From Micromonospora saelicesensis (GTDB lineage Bacteria; Actinomycetota; Actinomycetes; Mycobacteriales; Micromonosporaceae), in contig NZ_FMCR01000007.1 in NCBI RefSeq assembly GCF_900091575.1, positions 1 through 64,000 on the forward strand: a DNA stretch of 64,000 bases. Reading direction: 5' to 3'. How positions within the stretch are numbered: position 1 is the first letter of the stretch; every line of letters begins with the position of its first letter. A program made the translations under genes and the position numbers. Under the pieces are notes generated by a model that ran no database searches, was not told the DNA's origin, and saw only the letters and a program-made list of their open reading frames with translations. Of the stretch, positions 61,263 to 64,000 are shown piece after piece.

Positions 61263-61466
61263 GGGGGCTCCTCGGGGTTGGAGAGAGATACCCGAGACAC
61301 TGACAGATATCTATTTAATGAGCATCGGTCGTTCGTCCCGAACCGCCGCCGGTTCGACAGTGGGTACCGGCGTCGGCACAGGTGAGTAGAGGTGTCAGGA
61401 TGGGTAGGTAACGCGGCAGGGGTCGTCGGGCCCGGAACGGGGGCTTGCGATGGGGTCGGATCGAGC

Positions 61467-64000
61467 GTGACACGACCCAGCACTGACCTGTTCGTCGGCG
61501 GCGGCGACACCGGGCGGTTGATGGCACAGCTGGACTGGGCCGACACCCCGCTCGGCCCGGTCGGCGAATGGCCGCAGAGCCTGCGCGCCGCCGTCCGGAT
61601 GGTGCTCTCCTCCCGCTATCCCATGCTGCTGCTCTGGGGCGAGAGCTACTCCCAGCTCTACAACGACGCGTACTCGGCGCTGATCGGCGACAAGCACCCC
61701 GCCGCACTCGGCGACGACGTACGGGTGACGCTGGCCGAGGGCTGGCACGTGCTCGCCCCGCTGATCGAGGAGGCCATGGCGACCGGGGTGGCCAGCTGGG
61801 TCCCCGCGCTGCAACTGCTGCTGGAGCGGGCCGGCTACCGCGAGGAGGCGTACTTCAGCGTCTCGCACGCCCCGGCCCGTGACGACGACGGCCGCACCGT
61901 CGGCGTACTGACCGTGTGCAGCGAGGTCACCCAGCAGGTGGTCGGCGAACGCCGGCTCCGTCTCCTGCGCGACCTGTCCGTGCTCGGCGACGGGCGAACC
62001 GTCGACGTGGACGCCACCGGCGCTCGGCTGATCGACGTGATCGACGGCCACCCCCTGGACGTGCCGTTCGCCGCCATCTACCTGCGCGACGGCACGGCGC
62101 TGCGCCGGGTCGCCTGCACCGGCGGCGACCAGGGGCACGCTCGGGCCCTGCCGGACGCCGTCGAGCTGACCGACCCGGGCCCGCCCGCGTACGCCTGGGG
62201 GCTGGTGGACGCCGCCGAGGGCCGGGCGACCCAGGTGATCGACGTCGCCGACCGGCTGCCGCTGCCCGCCGGCCCGTGGAACGACCCGGTCCGCACCGCG
62301 CTGGCGCTGCCGCTGCCCTCCGCCGACGAGGATCAGCCGCTCGGCGTCCTGCTCGCCGGGGTCAGCCCCAGCCGAGGGCTGGACGAGGGGTACCGCTCCT
62401 TCCACCAACTGCTCGCCCAGCAGATCTCCGTGGCGCTGCGCAACGCTCAGGAGTACGAGGAGGAGCGGCGCCGGATCGAGGCGATGGCGGAACTGGACCG
62501 GGTCAAGACCGATTTCTTCGCCAACGTCAGCCACGAGTTCCGTACCCCGTTGACCCTGATCCTCGGCCCGCTGACCGACGCCCTCACCGACGCCACCGCG
62601 CCGTTGGCGGCGGTGCAGCGGGAGCGGGTGGAGACCGGCTGGCGTAACGCCACCCGGCTGTTGACGCTGGTCAACAGCCTGCTCACCTTCTCCAGCCTGG
62701 AGGCCGGGCGGGCGCGCAGCGACGCCCGGGTGGTGGATCTGGCCGCGCTGACCGCCGAGCTCGCCGGGGTGTTCCGGGCCGCCGTCGAGCGGGCCGGGCT
62801 GACTCTCGAGGTGAGCTGCCCACCGCTGCCCCGGCCGGTCGCGGTCGACCCGGTCAACTGGGAACGCATCGTCACGAACCTGCTCTCCAACGCGCTGAAG
62901 TACACGTTCATCGGCCGCATCCGGGTCACCCTCGACGCCGACGACGAGGAGGTGCGCCTCACCGTCGCGGACACCGGCATCGGCATCGCGGAACGGGACC
63001 TGCCGAAGCTCTTCGAACGCTTCCACCGGGTGCGGGGCGCCCGCTCGCGCAGTCACGAGGGCACGGGCATCGGCCTGGCACTGGTGCACGAGTTGGCCCG
63101 GCTGGAGGGCGGCGACGTGCGCGTGACCAGCCAGGTGGGCGTCGGCAGCAGGTTCACCGTGACGCTGCCCTGGTCGGCGGCGCACCGCACCGCGGTCACC
63201 GGGCCGGTGGTGGACGCGCGGGGTGACGCGGCACGCGCCGCCGTCGAGGAGGCGATGGGCTGGCTCACCGAACCGGACGACGCGCTGACCGAGCCCGAGC
63301 CGGCGTCCGGGCCGGCCACCGACGAGCTGGCCGGGGCCCGGATCCTGCTCGCCGACGACAACGCCGACATGCGGGCGTACCTCACCCGGCTGCTCACCGG
63401 CCAGGGCTGGCGGGTACGGGCGGTCACCGACGGCCGGCAGGCCCTCGACGAGATCCGCCGTGATCTGCCCGACCTTGTCCTGACCGACGTGATGATGCCG
63501 GTGCTGGACGGCTTCGACCTGGTACGCCGACTACGCGCCGACCCGACGACCCGGACGCTGCCGGTGCTGGTGCTCTCCGCCCGCGCCGGCGGAGAGGCCA
63601 GCGTGGAGGGCCTGAGCCTGGGCGCCGACGACTACCTGGTCAAACCGTTCGCCGCGGCCGAGTTGATCGCCCGGATCCGGGCCAGCATCCGCCGCGCCCG
63701 CGACCGTACCCCCGCCGCGGTGATCGGCGGCGACCCGACGACTGTCGCTGCCGCGGCTCCCCCGGCCCCGGTCGGCCCCGTTCCGCCGACCCCGGTCGTC
63801 GAACCCGTCCGTGACGCGTCCGTGGTCGTGGAGGGGCCGGCCGACCCGGACGGGCTGGGCGACCTCCTGGACGTCGGATGGACCTACCCGTCCGCGCCCA
63901 CCTCCGCCGCCGCGATGCGTCGGGACGTCCGGGGCGCACTGGGCGAGCTGGACGTCGACCCGGACGTGCTGGAAGATCTCCTGCTCGCCGCCTCCGAGGC
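61467..64000 (+). CDS. Hybrid sensor histidine kinase/response regulator, partial
   Basis: The gene runs off the right edge; about 844 residues are visible. Domains in order: a PAS-like sensor (about 30-155), a GAF domain (about 165-330), HisKA with NVSHEFRTPLTL (His356), HATPase with NLLSNALKYT, DTGIGI and GTGIGLALVHE, a linker, a receiver domain with LTDVMMP (Asp674) and DYLVKPF, a proline-rich linker, and after about residue 805 the start of a further helical domain (MRRDVRGALGELDVD). In relatives that last part is an anti-sigma-type ATPase. There is no membrane helix, so it senses a cytoplasmic signal. GTG start at 61467. Confidence 0.85.
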   Translation, partial: MTRPSTDLFVGGGDTGRLMAQLDWADTPLGPVGEWPQSLRAAVRMVLSSRYPMLLLWGESYSQLYNDAYSALIGDKHPAALGDDVRVTLAEGWHVLAPLIEEAMATGVASWVPALQLLLERAGYREEAYFSVSHAPARDDDGRTVGVLTVCSEVTQQVVGERRLRLLRDLSVLGDGRTVDVDATGARLIDVIDGHPLDVPFAAIYLRDGTALRRVACTGGDQGHARALPDAVELTDPGPPAYAWGLVDAAEGRATQVIDVADRLPLPAGPWNDPVRTALALPLPSADEDQPLGVLLAGVSPSRGLDEGYRSFHQLLAQQISVALRNAQEYEEERRRIEAMAELDRVKTDFFANVSHEFRTPLTLILGPLTDALTDATAPLAAVQRERVETGWRNATRLLTLVNSLLTFSSLEAGRARSDARVVDLAALTAELAGVFRAAVERAGLTLEVSCPPLPRPVAVDPVNWERIVTNLLSNALKYTFIGRIRVTLDADDEEVRLTVADTGIGIAERDLPKLFERFHRVRGARSRSHEGTGIGLALVHELARLEGGDVRVTSQVGVGSRFTVTLPWSAAHRTAVTGPVVDARGDAARAAVEEAMGWLTEPDDALTEPEPASGPATDELAGARILLADDNADMRAYLTRLLTGQGWRVRAVTDGRQALDEIRRDLPDLVLTDVMMPVLDGFDLVRRLRADPTTRTLPVLVLSARAGGEASVEGLSLGADDYLVKPFAAAELIARIRASIRRARDRTPAAVIGGDPTTVAAAAPPAPVGPVPPTPVVEPVRDASVVVEGPADPDGLGDLLDVGWTYPSAPTSAAAMRRDVRGALGELDVDPDVLEDLLLAASE

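Overview
The window is a 64 kb piece of a very GC-rich actinobacterial chromosome, most like a Micromonosporaceae (Micromonospora-type) genome. Signs are strong third-position GC, many GTG starts, many 4-base start/stop overlaps, a mycothiol-dependent formaldehyde dehydrogenase, and Tat and lipoprotein signals typical of Actinobacteria. I see no rRNA, tRNA, CRISPR array, transposase or integrase. The content is ordinary accessory and housekeeping chromosome rather than an island. A gene is cut at each edge: a lytic-transglycosylase-like protein at the left and a hybrid sensor kinase at the right.

Layout. 0-4.3 kb: two paralogous secreted lytic-transglycosylase-like genes, each preceded by GGAAT-N18-GTT promoter-like elements, with a MazG-like gene and a secreted alpha/beta hydrolase between them. 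4.3-9 kb: VOC protein, trmO, the mscR/metallo-hydrolase formaldehyde pair, and two membrane proteins including an LtrA homologue. 9-14 kb: an SDR/flavin monooxygenase pair, small hypotheticals and a WYL regulator with its operator. 14-22.2 kb: the most unusual block. It is a tightly overlapping operon encoding an ABC ATPase whose catalytic motifs are all degenerate, a solute-binding lipoprotein, a two-in-one fused permease and a membrane-anchored STAND/TPR protein without the P-loop lysine. A normal-looking ABC exporter pair follows.

22-33 kb: small regulator/target pairs (AraC with a DHFR-like gene, MocR with LysE, MarR with an MFS pump), a divergent pair of membrane proteins one of which carries a DUF5919-like domain, and a cysteine-rich/pentapeptide-repeat fusion. 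33-45 kb: rnhA, crtY, an MFS pump divergent from an ArsR-SRPBCC regulator with a clear promoter and double operator, a class F sortase with a candidate substrate, CorA, an SGNH hydrolase, and an MFS pump behind a possible leader-peptide attenuator. 45-53 kb: a channel-like protein with TQVV repeats, a secreted amidase, a glutamate-synthase-like FMN protein, a repeat-rich gap holding a 34-bp palindrome, two GNAT enzymes, a WYL regulator, a VOC protein and dinB. 53-64 kb: an Lnt-like acyltransferase, a two-component system, htpG, an SDR, a secreted M28 aminopeptidase and the hybrid kinase.

Regulation is unusually readable here. Several divergent intergenic gaps hold near-perfect palindromes, and most convergent gene pairs are closed by GC-rich hairpins. 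Family assignments come from motifs and general knowledge; no database search was possible.
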